NCBI GenBank assembly: GCA_010909165.1
Contig: MU008161.1
Coordinates: 434,001-498,000 of the forward strand
DNA: 64,000 nucleotides
Source: Anthoceros angustus
Lineage: Eukaryota > Streptophyta > Anthocerotopsida > Anthocerotales > Anthocerotaceae
Reading direction: 5' to 3'
In this document: piece after piece, positions 45,361 through 55,584 of the stretch
Position numbering within the stretch: position 1 is the first letter of the stretch
How the letters are laid out: each line of letters opens with the position of its first letter
Notes under the pieces: model-generated
The model's database searches: none
Seen by the model: only the letters and a program-made list of their open reading frames with translations
Told to the model about the DNA's origin: nothing
Translations under genes and position numbers: made by a program

Positions 45361-45989
45361 GGTCTGTTAGGCGGCCTGAGCCTCGAGACAAAACTACACT
45401 TGGACGGAAGGAAATACACTTCAAGCCGTGGTGGGATCCAAGGTGAGGGAAGGACGGGTAGCGATTACGGAGTAAGGACACGTCTGGAGAAACGTCGGCC
45501 ACAGAGGGTACACCTCCGAAGGCAGTGGGGATGAGCGAGGATACGAATGAGGACTACCCTTTCCCAAAATCACGTGGTCGAGGAGGAGATGGATTGGGAG
45601 GGACGCCTTTGGAGCGGAGGTGGACGAGGAGGTCATCGATTGTTTTAGGGTGGACTCTGCGGGGACAAGAGCCGGGAAGGCAATCAAGAGGAGGGTCCAG
45701 CGGAGGGCGGAGTAGAACCGAGAAGTAACCCGTTTCACTTGACGAGCTCTTCGGGAGTGGGGAATGCGTGAAGATGAACCCGGATGGAGGGCTTGGACGA
45801 GCGGCGAGAAAGGGAGACGGTCAATCCGGACGATGTGGAAGACGTGGAGGTTCGCCGAAATTCCTCAAATTCCAAGGGCATGCCGAGGGTTAAACGAGAC
45901 CTCACCGATTGTTGGGGAATTCGAGGTGTTTGCTTTCAAGGTCACGGATATGAAAGGCATTCCAAAGCGAGGCCCGGATAGATCTGAAG

Positions 45990-46690
45990 CCGAGGCGGTG
46001 CCGTTCGGATTAGGCGATAAAAATCCCAAGCACTCGCTCAAGGTCAAGGAAGTCCTGGATAAGTATCCGAAGCGACATCATCTTCCCAATCGTAAGCAGT
46101 GAGTGGGTGGCGCCCATTGTGGTCGTGTCAAGAAGCGGCGATTCGGGTCTGTCGGGAGCGCCGCCACGGAAAGGACCATTTCCCATGCCCTTTGTGGACA
46201 TCTGGACAAGGTGGCGGCGGAGTACCTACTCCTTCTTGGCGGCTACTCCGGCTACAACCGATTACACCTAAGGGAGTCGTGGGATAAGACAACATTCACC
46301 ACGGAGTGGGGACGTTTGCCTACAAACGGAGTGCCTTCAGGATGACAGGAGCACCGGATCATTTATGCGGATGGTGACCAATGTCTTCCGGGAATTCCTG
46401 AGGGACTTCATGGAGGTGTTCTTGGACGACTTCTGTGTGCACGGAGAGGAGGACAAACACGTGGGACATTAGTGTTTGGAACGATGTAGGAGACTCAAGC
46501 TGCACGCATCCGGAGAATGCTACTTGGCATCGAGGGAATCTTGTTGGGGCACCGAGTGTCGGTAAGAGGATAGAGGTGGACCAAGACAAGGTGAAAGTCA
46601 TCCATCCCAGCCCACCAACGAACTTGAAGGAGTTACGGATTCCACAGGCATGGTAGGTTACTATAGGCGTTTCATACAAGATTTTGCAAA
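45990..46690 (+). pseudogene. Gypsy reverse transcriptase
   Basis: Combined frames give EVLDKY at the start, EWV-PIVVV, DKVAAEYLLLLGGYSGYN, KTTFTTEWG, the catalytic box VFLDDFC (about 46410-46430; the usual form is Y-x-DD or FLDD), HGEEDKHV and GIEVDQDKVKVI. Order and spacing are normal for gypsy RT, but at least five shifts are needed. Confidence 0.8.
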
Positions 46691-46779
46691 GCGGGCCTCC
46701 AACTAGAGCTACTCGGGAAGGAGGAGGAATGGACACAGGCGCCGAGAAAGGCGGCATTCGAGACCTCCGACCACTCAGT

Positions 46780-47225
46780 GTGCCCAGACTCAAAGGACCG
46801 GGGAAGCGATTCCATGTGTACGTGGATGTGTCACCATCGGGTAGTGCTCGATCAAAAGATGATAAGCGGAGGGATCACCCAATCTACTACGGAAGGCGGC
46901 TCACGCACGGAGCGGAGGTACACTACTACGGAGCGAGAGGCATTGGGTATGGTATCGCCGTTAAGAAATTCAGACACTATACGCCCAATGAGTTTGTGTT
47001 CTATGTTGATCACTTGGCTCAAGCATTTGGTGAACAAGGCGGACTTGTCCGGACTTGCGAGGTGGATTCTGCTCTGAGGAGTTCACATTTGAGGTGGAGA
47101 CTAGGCAAGGCACAACACCGACTTCTTATCCAGTTAAAACGGAGCCTGTCTGCAGGATCAAGAGGACGCCTTCCGGATGAGGAATTGGTGGCGATAGAGG
47201 AGGAGGAGGTAGAGGAGCAGTAGGA
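46780..47225 (+). pseudogene. Gypsy RNase H
   Basis: GKRFHVYVDVSPSG, DDKRRDHPIYYGRRLTH, AEVHYYGARGIGYGIAVKKF and FVFYVDHLAQ: the 'YVD', 'TEREALG' and 'VDH' landmarks of gypsy RNase H are partly altered in this frame and partly present in the frame beside it (TTTEREALGM). Confidence 0.8.
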
Positions 47226-47430
47226 CAAACCCGGTGGTGAGCGGACCCACGGCGGAGAAGGGAGGGGCGGGCGGCCTCTTGCGGAGTTGGAGCAGTACCT
47301 ATGGGAGATGGAGCTACCGCAGGCGAACCGGGTTGTGGCGCCTTTGTGCACTCGCTCGCCCCTTTTGTATCGGTGCATCTTTAAGGTAGGACGGGTGTGT
47401 GGAGCAGAAGGTACCTCCAAGTGAGCGGAG

Positions 47431-48050
47431 GTGGTAATAAAGGGGATGCACGAAGGACTAGGTGGTGGACATTATGCAGCGCAGGTCACCACCAAGAAAA
47501 TCTTGGAGGCTGGGTACTGGTGGCCCACCATGTATGGGGAAACACACCAATTTGTGAAGAAGTGTGATGCTTGTCAGCGGATCGGGAAGCCGACGGCCAC
47601 AACTCAATGGCCGTTAGTGCCCATACTAGCACTAGCGCCTTTTGAGAAATGGGGCATCGACTTCGTTGGACCTATCGATAGCGACCAGCACACACGCGGT
47701 ACATCTTGGTGGCGGACTCGCACGGTGGGTTGGGCGGTCGCTACGAGCGGACTCTGCGAGCACGGTGGCCAAATTCCTCTGAAAACATCATCACAAGGTA
47801 TGGGTGTCGTTGCTGGTGGCGATAGGGGAACCCATTTCCTCAATGATGTGATAACGCAATGACGGACTATTTCGGCATCACGCCCTCAACAATCAAGGCC
47901 AGCGGATGACGGAGAAGACCAATGGACTTATCGCCGCATCCTCAATAAGCGGTTAACTATGCGCACGATCGATACAAAGTCGCCATCGGGCTATGGGCGT
48001 TGAGCGGTAACCACGCAACGAACTCCGTATTATCGACCTATGGGCACTCA
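47431..48050 (+). pseudogene. Gypsy integrase
   Basis: The frame 47431-47862 begins KGMHEGLGGGHYAAQVTTKK, the H2C2 zinc-binding module, ending in KKCDACQRIGK. The core starts PFEKWGIDFVGPI, where D is the first catalytic residue. GGDRGTHFLNDVI (second catalytic Asp region, normally SDxGTHF) is also present. Decay becomes heavy after 47870. Confidence 0.85.
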
Positions 48051-48698
48051 CCGTTATGCCGGTCGAGTTTGAGGTGCCAACACTCGGGTCATGATGGAAA
48101 GGCGCTTAACGGATGAAGAGAGCCAATGGAGCGTTGCTAGGGTTTGTCTGACATCGGAGGAGGGAAGGCGCAGCGAATGCAGCAATCAGAATCAACATGG
48201 TGTGGCATGATAGGCGCCTTAGGAATCGGGAGTATGTGAAGGAGGGAGATCCGCCTCCTTTCGACGACATATGCACTTCCTGTAAACTCCACCTCGATGG
48301 ATGGGGCCTTACCAAGTCGGAGTATACCCCAATGGGTCCGTTCGCGGTTGGATGGTGAACTGCCCACTCGGGTGTGAACGGTGGCGGGTGAAAAAGTACG
48401 CTTAGTGTTGGCGGAGGCGCAGTGAGAAGGGTATGGACTACGGACTTCCCGGGGTTAGAAATTAGGTAGGGTTTTGTTTTTGTAGGAGTGAAGGATAAAA
48501 TGAGGCGGGAAATAAGCATGGATAGCACTCGGACGGCACTCGGAGTATACTCGGACTCGGAGTGAGGAACGTACCGGACCTACTATGGCGGGCGCGGTAG
48601 CAGAAGTCCGGACCCACTCCAGACCAGGCGGGATAAATCGCCGAAGTAACTTAGAAGTTGGGCGTAAGGACGGATGGCGGCCACGTGGGCGACCCTGA
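48051..48698 (+). other. Decayed gypsy sequence between integrase and extra ORF
   Basis: Frames near 48100-48530 are broken. The sequence probably holds the integrase C-terminal domain, but no motif is clear enough to call. Confidence 0.35.
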
Positions 48699-49403
48699 GT
48701 GGAGGACGGGCATGCAGCTGGTCAGGACCGTAACCTTGCCAGAGGCCGTTATAGCAGGTATTCACGCCCGGCGCGCGTAGGGCGCGGAGTAAGGCGAGTA
48801 AGCAGCGTAGGGGCGAGTAAGCCATGCGAGACCTCGGCGATTCTGGACGGAAGAGGCGCCCTCCGCCCGGATTACTCCGGCGTGGTCGCGGAAGAAGGTC
48901 ATTTCGCTGCGCAGCCTCGAGACAATTCTCGCGATCTCTTGCGCTCCGCATCCGGCTCTGGCGGTATCTCGTGGGACACTCGGTCTTCGCGGCTCACCGT
49001 TGAGGTCGGAGGCGACGCGAGAGGCTGCGTGCAGCCTCGACAAGCGGCTCGCGCAAGGGAGAAGGCGATGGCACCCAAAAAGCCCGCGGAAGTTTGGGAG
49101 CCATGGAACCTTGTGGAGCGCAACATTGTGACCCGGCGCTATCCGGACTTTGGGCTCTGGCTCCAGGAAGCGGGAGAATTGGTGCAGGAGTGGCATTTGG
49201 ATGTGTTCCAAATGGTCTGGACATTTGACAGTGTCACTCTGGTCCGGGAGTTTGCCCGGAAGATGCTGGCGGCGGTCAACAAGGAGGTGCGGTCCAAGAA
49301 CCTCCGGGAGGACCCAAGGCGATGGACCTTGGAGGTCTGGCGGCCTACCGCCCAAGGAGGAAGAGGGGAGTGGTGCGGGCCCCTCAAGGCGAAGGGAAGA
49401 TAG
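48699..49403 (+). CDS. Extra gypsy ORF, globular N-terminal part
   Basis: The open frame contains a convincing start at 49068 (MAPKKPAEVWEPWNLVE). It is followed by an intact-looking globular segment, YPDFGLWLQEAGELVQEWH then FDSVTLVREFARKMLAAVN, ending in Gly/Arg-rich sequence. Its place after integrase, ahead of a long coiled coil, parallels the 'putative gypsy type transposon' (Transposase_28-like) ORFs of Tat-type elements. Homology is inferred from position and general character only. Confidence 0.5.
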   Translation: MEDGHAAGQDRNLARGRYSRYSRPARVGRGVRRVSSVGASKPCETSAILDGRGALRPDYSGVVAEEGHFAAQPRDNSRDLLRSASGSGGISWDTRSSRLTVEVGGDARGCVQPRQAARAREKAMAPKKPAEVWEPWNLVERNIVTRRYPDFGLWLQEAGELVQEWHLDVFQMVWTFDSVTLVREFARKMLAAVNKEVRSKNLREDPRRWTLEVWRPTAQGGRGEWCGPLKAKGR

Positions 49404-49661
49404 GTCCGACCACGGCGATGCTAAGGCACAGGGCAGCGGACCCTGTGTTGGTGATATCCGACTGTTGACGGTCGAGTCGGGGCGGTGGCGGATCATTGCC
49501 ATGGAACCTACTCACCAAGGTGGATCACCTTGGTGATAATCTATAGTGTTCGCAGCGTTGCGGTGGGGAAGAGGCGGGGGAAGGATTATCTTCGCCCGGT
49601 TTAGCGAGGCTCAAGCTCGGGGCGAAGCCCGCGCCATCAGGGGGTCCCATACGATCCATGT

Positions 49662-52600
49662 ATGGGGGCAACTCCTCGGGAAGGAGAGCTTGAGCGGCGC
49701 TCGGAAGGAATGGAGGCCCTCCGGAAGTGGAGCGGCAAGGCGCCGGAGGAGGAGGCAGTCGTCCAAGCGGACTCGGGAGGAGGACGGAGGATTCCGGACT
49801 CCATACGTGAGCGGACCCCTCACCACCTGTGGAAGTATGGGAAGCAATTCCGCCTCCCTCCTCGTGCCCCAACGGCAGCCAGGCGGCCCGACCCAGGCCC
49901 GCCGGCCATCACTCCGGTGAGCCCGCGGACCGAGGGAGCCGAAGCGCAAGACCACGGCTGTGGCGGCGCAGTCGGTGCCGGTACCTCTTCCCCGGCGGGT
50001 GGCAAGCGGAGGAAGGCATGGGAGGCGAGAAGGAGCTCGCGCCAAAAGGGCCAAGGAGGCGGAGGACAGCGCAGCCGCATCGAGCCGGTCCTGCCGGCGG
50101 AAGGGGCAAAGGCGTGCTCCGGACTCCATCACCTCCGCCGAGCCCCAGGAGAAAAGGCGGAGAAGGAGCTCGCGGCCAAAAGGGCCAAGGAGGGGGAAGC
50201 TCCGGAGCTCAGCACTCAGGACCTAAGGGTCCTGATTGGGTCCGGAGAACCCAGTCCGGACTTGCTCCGGACTGCGGTATGGAGGTCCTTGACGGACCGT
50301 GAGATGCCGGCTCCCGCAACGGACTTTGTGGGAGCCTCACCAGCAGCGGCCGTGGAGGAAACACGGCGGGTCCTGGCTACCGTCATGGACGGTATGCTCA
50401 GTCTCGGGATGGCCGAGAAGGCCGGAGGTGGAAGCCACCGGGCGCATGGTGCTCCTCCGAGGCAGTTGGAGGGAGCCAGGCGAGAAGGAAGGCCAAGCTC
50501 GGCGGATTGAGGAAGGAAAGCCGGGAGGCGGAGAGGAGGTCTGGTCCATCCGCGGGACGGACCAAATTCCTTCATGGAGGAGCAGTGAGCGAGCAAGGAG
50601 GCCCAAGCGGCGGAGGACCTCTGAGGGCGAGGAGGCCGGGCGCAAGCGGGCAGGCGGATCTCGCGGAGGCGGCCGTGGACGAGCCAAATGGAGGCTCGGT
50701 GAAGGTGGCCAAGGAGGCGGAGGCCACGGAGGCCGATCGCGATCACTGCTCACGTGATCGGGCCGGTGGAGGCGGCCGAGAGCTGCCAATCGAAGGCCGA
50801 GCAAGTGGCCAGAGCAAGCACAGTCGGCCGTGAGGGCCTGGAGGCCAGCACCCGGGAGATTGGGGACCTCGAGTGCAGTGCAGGAGGTAGAAGGGCGGAG
50901 GCTGGAGGACAACAAGGACACCTTGGGTTGCAACTCCAAGATGAGGCGGCGGGGTTCTCAGCGAGAGAATCCAAGACTTGAGCGAGAGGTGGAACGCCTC
51001 CAGCTCCGCTTGAAGACGGAGGAGAATAGGCGGCGGTGCAAGGAGTTCGACGTCGCAAGGTTGCGGGATGTGGCGGAAGCCGAGGAGTCGGGGGATACGC
51101 CCGCTGAGAAGGAAGTGGAGGACCTCCGGAAAGAATAGAAGAAGGAGGAAGCCTGGAGGAAAGGCTTGCTCGTCCGGTTGCGAGGCGAAGGAGCTCGGCT
51201 CCATGGCCCATAAATGGCGCTGGAACAACGACGGAGGAGGAGAAGCGTCGGCGGCGTGAAGGTTGCAAGAGGTAACGGAGGCAGCCTTGACGGCCTCAAG
51301 GGAGTCCGCCCGCCTCGGTGAAGCTTGGCCACGGAGGCAGGCCCGGCTGGGCGATCCTCGATTCTGGAGCACCTCGGAGGAGGAATGCGGTGCTCGGGCT
51401 CATGTGGAGGAGGCGATTCGGCAAGTCGATTCCGACCGCCTACCAGAGCTCCTCAAGGCTGGAGGTCTGCGCCACCCTAGGCGGGAGGTGGACTTCGGAA
51501 GGATGGAAGGAGGAGGCGAGGAGGCCGGACCCGGGACAAGACAACCGCAGGAGTCCTAGGGCCATGGAGCAGCGGCAGCGGGGAGAGCAGCTGGAGGAAC
51601 CGGGAGGAGGAAGGGCGCCACACCGGAGGTAAGCCCTCGGCACCCTCGCATGGAAGGACGAGGGAGGATCTTGAGAGGAAGGGGGTGCAACCGGGCATTC
51701 GGGAACCAAGGGAGGCTCGTGGATGAACCCGTGGCTAGCCGGCGAGGAGGCATGCCCGAGGCGCATGGTGCTCCTCCGTGAGCAGCTGGAGGGAGCCGGA
51801 GGCGAGAAGGAAGGCCAAGCTCTCGGATTGAGGAAGGAAAACGCCGGAGGCGGAGAGGAGGTCCGTCCATCCGCAAGGACCGGACCAAATTCCTTCACCG
51901 AGGAACAGCGGCCAAAGGAGGCCCAAGCGCGGGCGGAGGACCTCGCAGCAGAGGGGCGAGCAACAGAAGCGAGGACGCAAGCAACGGGCGCGGATCTCGC
52001 GAGGCGACGACCAGAGCTGCCGAGAGGCTCGGTGAAGGTGGCCAAGGAGGCGGAGGCCACGGCGGCGGCCGATCGCGATCACTATCGGCGTGATCGAACC
52101 GTGGAGGGAGGCGGCCGAGAGAGCCGCGCCAATCAAGCCGAGCAAGTGGTCAGGAGCAAGCACGGCCGAGCCGTGAGGAGGCGCTGGAGGCCAGCACCCG
52201 GGAGATTGGGGTGCAGGAGGTAGAAGGGCGGCGTGGAGCCGGAGGACAACAAGGACACCTTGGAGTTGCAACCCAAGATGCACGGAGCAAAAGCAGGGGT
52301 TCTCAGCGAGAATCCAAGACTTCGAGCGAGAGGTGGAACGCCCAGCCCGCTTGAAGACGGAGGAGAATAGGGCGGCAAGGAGTTCGGCGTCGCAAGGTTG
52401 CAGCAGGATGTGGAAGCCGTGAGCCTGACGGGATACCGCCCGCCTGAGAAGGAAGTGGAGGACCTCCGGAAAGAATAGACGAAGGAGGAAAGCACCGGAG
52501 GAGGCGGAGAAGGAGCTCGCGCCAAAAGGGCCAAGGAGGCGGAGAAGGAGCTCACCATGGCCCGCAAATGGCGAGGAACAACGACGGAGGAGGAGAACGC

Positions 52601-53040
52601 CGCAAAGCAGCAAGGTTGCAAGAGGTAACGGAGGCAGCCTTGACGGCCTCAAGGGAGTCCGCCCGCCACACCGTAAGCTTGGCCACGGAGGCCAAGCAGT
52701 GGGCGATCCGCCTGCCACGAGCACCTGGAGGAGGGAGTACCGGGTGCCCGGCTCATGGAGGAGGCGATTCAAAGAAGTCGATTCCGACTTCGCTTACTAC
52801 CACGCAGAGCTCCTCAAGGCTCGAGGTCCCGCGCCACCCCAGGAGGTGGACTGGAAGGATGGAAGGAGGAGCGAGAGGACGGACCCGGGACAAGACAACC
52901 TGGAGTCCTAGGAGCCTGCTTGACGACGGAGGAGAAGGCGAAGGAGAGCAGCTGGAGGAACCGGGAGGAGGAAGGGCGCCACACCGAGGTAAGCCACTCG
53001 CATGGAAGGACGAGGGAGGATCTTGAGAGGAAGGGAAAGG
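49662..53040 (+). pseudogene. Extra gypsy ORF, coiled-coil region, tandemly duplicated
   Basis: Frames rich in Glu, Lys, Arg and Ala alternate between phases, for example EKAEKELAAKRAKEGEAPEL, LLRTAVWRSLTD and EVERLQLRLKTEENRRRCKE. A long predicted coiled coil is likely. The interval 50442-51760 is repeated as 51761-53116. Long shadow ORFs on the minus strand (such as 51735-52772) come from the same biased composition and are not supported. Confidence 0.5.
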
Positions 53041-53116
53041 GTGCAACCGGGCATTCGGGAACCAAGGGAGGCTCGTGGATGAACCCGTGGCTAGCCGGCG
53101 AGGAGGCATGCCCGAG
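50442..53116 (+). repeat. Tandem duplication of about 1.32 kb spanning coil region and LTR start
   Basis: Unit 1 (50442-51760) and unit 2 (51761-53116) both start GCGCATGGTGCTCCTCCG and both run through the PPT into the first 70-75 bases of the LTR, ending CATGCCCGAG. The partial LTR inside (51686-51760) shows that the duplication junction joins LTR position about 75 to an internal site. Confidence 0.85.
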
Positions 53117-54249
53117 GCGAGGTCGGACTTTGTCCGGACTCGAGGAAAGGCCGGATCAGGTCCGGCCCCGAAGTCTGGACTTAGGGATCCAGACTCTAGT
53201 GACGGACCACGAGGTCCGGACCCGGAAGGTTGGGTCAGGCCGGACCCGAGGCAGTCCGGTCCCAGGCCGGACTCGAGGCAGGCCAGGCCGGACCCGGAGG
53301 ACGGACCTAGAGGTCCGGACTCGAGTCGAGACAGGTCCCGAGGTCCAAACTCGGGAGTGGGGAGAGCCGATCACCAGCAGATCCAACCTTGAGGGCCCAC
53401 TGCGCGGGGGCCAGGAGAGAAGAGGGAGGACGAGGAAGACTTGGTGGTGACCGCGTTGTCGAGCCGCCGGTGGCGCTGAGACCCTCGGGAAGAGGAAGGG
53501 TCCGCCTCGCGGATCATCCGATTGGTGCGCGCAGCGAGCTCGGCTTTGGGCCGGTGCCAAGAAGGAATGAGGGCCATCCAGCCCACCACCGGCGGCGATA
53601 GGCGGAATAGGCGTAGTAGGCGCGGTTAGGGCCGGTGGCCCTCGGCTCGAATAGAGGTGTAATAAAGGCGCCGACCTTGGTAGTATAAGAGGGCTAAGGC
53701 CACAGATAAATCATCTTTCTCTTGGTGTTGATGCGTTCTTGCGGACCTTTGTGTGTCTTCTTGCTAACGTGAGTCTGAGTCAGGCGAGCACGGCTCGGGA
53801 GATTGATCGAGGTCACGGTGGCGGACCTAACGTGTTGTGGTGTGTGCGAGGAAGACTTGGTGGTGACCCGTGCTCGTCGGAGCGGCCCGGCGAGCAACGG
53901 GCGTGAGCCGGAGGAACTCGGGAGGCGTCTGAGCCGGACGGAGAGGCCCGCGAACGACGAGGAGGTCGGGGTTGTGTAACCAGCGTCTTTTCTAAGGGTG
54001 TAGCGTGAGGAGAGGAAGAAGGATGTGTGAGTGACGGATGTGAGCGATCTGACCGAACAGGTCCTAAGCGTTTAGCCATCCCTGTCACGGTGAACGTTGT
54101 GAGTAGTTAGGAGTATGTGTGTGTTGAGGTGAGCAGCGCTAAGGGCGGTAGGAATCACAGCAGCGATGGAGCCTATCATTCCTTGGGAGCGGACTTCTTC
54201 CTAGCGACAGGATTATGCGCGCCGGCCGCCATCGGAAAGTCGCGCCACA
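53042..54249 (+). repeat. 3' LTR of the nested gypsy element
   Basis: About 1208 bp, starting TGCAACCGGGCATTCGGG after the PPT and ending GCGCCACA. It differs from the 5' LTR by many small indels and substitutions, so the insertion looks older than the copia insertion with its 98.6% identical LTRs, if the indels are not sequencing errors. Confidence 0.8.
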
Positions 54250-54394
54250 ACTCTTAAAGTCCCTTCGCTTCTCCTTTGAATTTGTCCTCAACGCAGAGTG
54301 AGCCCGCCTCCACGAACTTAGACATAGGCAAATAATATTATGTTTAGGTTACAAGTATAAATACATATATATACATACATAATATGTGTTTTAG

Positions 54395-54395
<1 letters not shown>

Positions 54396-54487
<92 letters not shown>
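54396..54487. repeat. (AT)n microsatellite
   Basis: About 90 bases of uninterrupted AT dinucleotides inside the right part of the CACTA-like element. Confidence 0.95.
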
Positions 54488-54489
<2 letters not shown>

Positions 54490-55382
54490 AATATACACAA
54501 CAATTCGGCCTACAAACCATATATATAGATAGACATATAAATAATCTAAAATCCTACTATACACAATCAGGTAAAAACAAGAGTTTCAGTTGTGTATGTG
54601 GAGCTTAAAAACAAAACTAAATGTGGACACAAGGGTGCATTGAAGAGGGAAGGTAGATTATAAACGCATAGCATAGCCATGCAAAGCCATGCAAAGAAGG
54701 CAAAATGGAAAGAGAATGACACCCACAGGGAGAGAGATAGAGTTCCTGGTTACTATCATGTAGGAAAAGCAAGAGGGGAAGAATAAAATAATAGTGTGAG
54801 AGGGGAGCTCATTGTCACAATCATGTTGCAAGACAAAGAGGGAAAAATTATAAAATGGGTGTCATACTGGAGCATTAACTAGAAGTGTGAGGTGAAAGGA
54901 GAGACCAGAAGCAGGTTGTTAAGATGGTGAGAGAAGGTGGAGAAGAAAATCACAAACTTAACACCAAGCCAACAAACTTAATGCTAAGTTCTTAATGGTG
55001 AGGTGAAAGGTCGAGAGACCACTTGCATGTTGTTAAGATGCTGAGAGAAGGTGGAGAAGAAAATCACAAACTTAACACCAAGCCAACTAACTTAATGCGT
55101 GTTGCAAATGGAAAGTGTTACATGAAATTGTAACAAAGGACTGTAACATAAGCAGGTTTTCATAGTATATGTTTGAAAGCATAAACATTGCTTGTGAGAG
55201 AGAGGGTGTACTTAGGAGGGTGAGGTGATGAGAGAGAGAGCCAGGTTCGTGTTAAGATGGTGACATCATGAGAAGGAAATAGTGTCAAACTTTATACCAA
55301 GTCTACAGAATATGTTGCAATTTGGAAGTGTAACATAAAATTGCAACAACGATTATAACATAGGCTACCTTTTCTAGTAGGG
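54488..55382. other. Right subterminal region of the CACTA-like element
   Basis: AT-rich, non-coding, with a duplicated segment (about 54900-54985 and 55000-55100 share AAAATCACAAACTTAACACC) and repeated GTTGCAA and GTAACA motifs near the terminus, typical of subterminal transposase-binding arrays. Confidence 0.5.
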
Positions 55383-55385
55383 ATG
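55383..55385. repeat. 3-bp target duplication ATG (right)
   Basis: Matches 41337-41339. Confidence 0.7.
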
Positions 55386-55584
55386 CATCCTTCAGGAAAG
55401 CCATTTCTACATGATATTTACAACAACATACATTCCTTTCGTGCAAGCTTTTCACATAGTGTGGCTTCAATTTCTCAAAAGCTCGTTGTCCAATCATTAG
55501 GGTGCTCTGCTTGAAACTGTAAGAAGAATTTAGTTTGCCATCCATCCAGAAGTAGGACAAAGTGTCAGATACAGTCACCACCAA
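55386..55584 (-). pseudogene. SDGAASQ ORF, N-terminal piece (piece 1 of 3)
   Basis: The minus-strand frame reads SYSFKQSTLMIGQRAFEKLK and ERNVCCCKYHVEMAFLKDA, a 'F-x2-LKP' then 'CxCxxH' block matching the N-terminal part of the same protein type. It runs into the CACTA insertion at 55385. Removing that insertion and one ATG continues the frame as LNSVRHKL at 41336. Upstream the frame enters the satellite array, so any further N-terminus is lost or encoded within repeats. Confidence 0.55.

Larger units (their letters stand above)
41879..54249 (+). mobile_element. Ty3/gypsy LTR retrotransposon with extra 3' ORF
   Basis: Order: 5' LTR, PBS, gag, protease, RT, RNase H, integrase, extra ORF with long coiled coil, PPT (AGGAAGGGAAAGGG before 53042), 3' LTR. 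The additional downstream ORF and the PBS are like those of the Tat/Ogre branch; that placement is an inference. Every domain is frameshifted, so this copy is not autonomous. Confidence 0.8.
41340..55382. mobile_element. CACTA-like DNA element, non-autonomous, filled by a gypsy element
   Basis: The left end is CCCTACTAGAAAGGGCAGCC. The right end is the inverse of CCCTACTAGAAAAGGTAGCC, and about 25 of the first 27 bases match. A 3-bp duplication ATG flanks it, as expected for CACTA elements, although the termini read CCCTA instead of CACTA. Subterminal sequences on both sides carry repeated GTTGCAAT and GTAACA(C/T) motifs. Leaving out the gypsy insert, about 1.7 kb remains with no transposase. 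Confidence 0.75.

Noticed and set aside
51735-52772. 345-aa minus-strand ORF
   Set aside because: It mirrors the duplicated coiled-coil region of the gypsy element. Leu/Ser/Pro-rich translation is the expected antisense of Glu/Lys/Arg-rich coding sequence, and it lacks recognisable domains.
41874-54254. Target duplication for the nested gypsy element
   Set aside because: The bases outside the two LTRs (TTACG on the left, ACTCT on the right) do not match. The left border is blurred by a 16-bp tandem repeat, so no duplication is claimed.
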